DNA of 24,564 bases from Acaudatibacter sp035532115. Lineage in GTDB: Bacteria; Pseudomonadota; Alphaproteobacteria; Caulobacterales; Caulobacteraceae. The notes under the pieces were generated by a model that worked only from the letters and a program-made list of their open reading frames with translations, searched no databases and was not told where the DNA came from. Location: assembly GCA_035532115.1 (NCBI GenBank), contig DATKRO010000092.1, positions 1-24,564 on the forward strand, given 5' to 3'. The position numbers and the translations under genes were made by a program. Positions 23,730-24,564 of the stretch are shown one piece after another; position 1 is the first letter of the stretch, and each line of letters begins with the position of its first letter.

Positions 23730-23734
23730 GAGTC
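23730..23734. promoter_or_regulatory. GANTC (CcrM methylation) site beside the CtrA box
   Basis: GAGTC at 23730-23734 is 11 bp from the CtrA box and 129 bp upstream of ftsZ. CcrM methylates GANTC in Caulobacterales, and ftsZ transcription is known in Caulobacter to depend on promoter methylation. One pentamer alone is weak evidence; its position gives it meaning. Confidence 0.5.
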
Positions 23735-23963
23735 GGACGGCGGTCGAGGGTGGGCGCGCTTTTTTGTTGCTGTGCTCTGGCGCGAGTGCGCACCACGCCG
23801 AGCGCGACCACGCCCAGCGTCGGCACGGCCGCTGCTGCGGCGTCAGCCGGAGCCCGCTCGCCGACGTTGATCCGATAGATGATGCGCCGACCAGAACACG
23901 CTTTCGTAGATTGGCTGGACTGAATGAGCAACGAATACGTCGGGATGCCTCGGGACCGACCCC
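23735..23963. other. Intergenic stretch between the GNAT gene and the ftsZ promoter; no gene seen
   Basis: No convincing protein could be supported on either strand. Six T residues (23760-23765) follow a GC-rich stretch, but no clean stem precedes them. Together with 23602-23703 this makes a 362-bp gap upstream of ftsZ, which suggests that ftsZ is transcribed from its own promoter here. Confidence 0.5.
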
Positions 23964-24440
23964 CTATCGATCCAAGTTTATCCGCAGGACGGAATACACG
24001 GGCCCGCCGGTCACGCGCGACGACACACGCTCGCCGGTGTTGGCGAATCCCAACTTCAGATAGAAGCCCTCTGCGGGTGGGTCGGGCAGAACCCACAGTT
24101 GTGTCCACCCTAGTCGCGTCACGAGATCGAAGCTGTAGTGGCAGGCTTGGCGCCCGATGCCCCTGCCGATCATCTGTGGGCTGATCCAGAGATTGTCGAG
24201 CACGACCCGGGCATCGCCGGCCTCGATCGCGAAGAACGCCACCAGATTGCCTTGCGCATCGAGGACCTCGTAACACGGGTTGGTCTGTAGGTAAGCCTGT
24301 CCGAGCCGGTGCAGCGGCAGCGCGGATTCGAGATATCCTTCCGGCCAAGCCCAAAGGGTCTTGGAAGCGGCGATCAGCGCGTTGATCTGCGCCAGATTCC
24401 GTTCTCTTGCGCAAACGATGCGAACGAACGACGGGTTCAT
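23964..24440 (-). CDS. GNAT-family N-acetyltransferase
   Basis: A 158-residue protein starting at the ATG 24440-24438 with AGAGGA upstream; a 19-residue upstream extension in the same frame has no family character. The acetyl-CoA binding segment is VVLDNLWISPQMIGRGIGR (residues 79-97, with the R/Q-x-x-G-x-G motif), followed by helix ACHYSFDLVTRLG and the late strand-loop FYLKLGF (127-132) typical of the family. The substrate (small amine, amino acid or protein N-terminus) is unknown. It stands where ftsA would be expected relative to ftsZ, transcribed in the same direction but with a 362-bp gap. Bases 24441-24564 contain no gene I can support. Confidence 0.88.
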   Translation of the reverse strand: MNPSFVRIVCARERNLAQINALIAASKTLWAWPEGYLESALPLHRLGQAYLQTNPCYEVLDAQGNLVAFFAIEAGDARVVLDNLWISPQMIGRGIGRQACHYSFDLVTRLGWTQLWVLPDPPAEGFYLKLGFANTGERVSSRVTGGPVYSVLRINLDR

Positions 24441-24564
24441 GGGTTGATCCTCTCGCGATGGTCGTGCTTGACCAATCTGGCGGCGGCGCACCAGCACATG
24501 GGCTCGTTCAGGTAATTCGGCGGCCGGGAGGCGTCCCTGGTGACAGCGCCGGCCGAGTTTGGTA

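Noticed and set aside
23704..23900. Minus-strand segment containing AVPTLGVVALGVV followed by Arg residues, similar to an IPTL/PEP-CTERM sorting tail
   Set aside because: The helix is too short, the tryptophan is missing, and the upstream frame is antisense or out of frame with the GNAT gene. No host protein could be built.
24309..24515. 68-codon plus-strand frame at the right edge
   Set aside because: Mostly antisense to the GNAT gene and lacking any ribosome binding site or family character.

Overview
The window is about 24.5 kb of very GC-rich (roughly 70 percent by eye) bacterial chromosome. The order ftsZ - lpxC - bamD - recN - ligA on one strand, a CtrA-type box plus a GANTC site upstream of ftsZ, a TonB-dependent receptor and the protein sequences themselves point to an alphaproteobacterium of the Caulobacterales (Caulobacter/Phenylobacterium-like). 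The genus is an inference from gene content; no database search was possible.

Layout. 1-2581: a divergent pair, consisting of the 5' part of a secreted protein with 44 consecutive Thr-Pro dipeptides (minus strand, running off the left edge) and a DUF6065-JmjC/cupin_8 fusion protein (plus strand, TTG start). 2656-7139: the de novo NAD operon nadA - M50 site-2-protease-like gene - nadB - nadC. It is preceded by a promoter and two near-identical palindromic operators 64 bp apart, the second abutting the nadA ribosome binding site. 7195-7600: two tiny adjacent genes for hydrophilic, probably disordered proteins. 7857-10530: a secreted alpha/beta hydrolase, a cytoplasmic dienelactone-hydrolase-like protein convergent with it (20 bp overlap), and a divergent WYL-type regulator separated from the second hydrolase by a region with three 12-bp tandem repeats. 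10605-15998: a TonB-dependent receptor, a split AtuA-type pair (catalytic part plus small C-terminal partner), an unlisted 51-residue membrane protein at the head of that operon, and a divergent LysR regulator that may be leaderless. 16046-23601: ligA, recN, bamD, lpxC and ftsZ, all on the minus strand. 23602-24440: the ftsZ control region and a GNAT acetyltransferase gene where ftsA would normally be expected.

How genes work together. nadA, nadB and nadC convert aspartate and DHAP to nicotinate mononucleotide, and the paired operators suggest feedback repression by an NAD-responsive repressor that is not encoded here. The AtuA pair, small membrane protein, receptor and LysR regulator look like an uptake-and-catabolism locus for an unidentified, perhaps terpenoid or branched, carboxylic acid. 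The right third holds core division, envelope and DNA maintenance genes (FtsZ, LpxC, BamD, RecN, LigA), with bamD-recN-ligA tightly packed or overlapping.

The least explained items are the small membrane protein before AtuA, the membrane protease inside the nad operon, the DUF6065-JmjC fusion, and the 12-bp repeats beside the WYL regulator. No RNA genes, insertion sequences, prophage or CRISPR arrays were seen.
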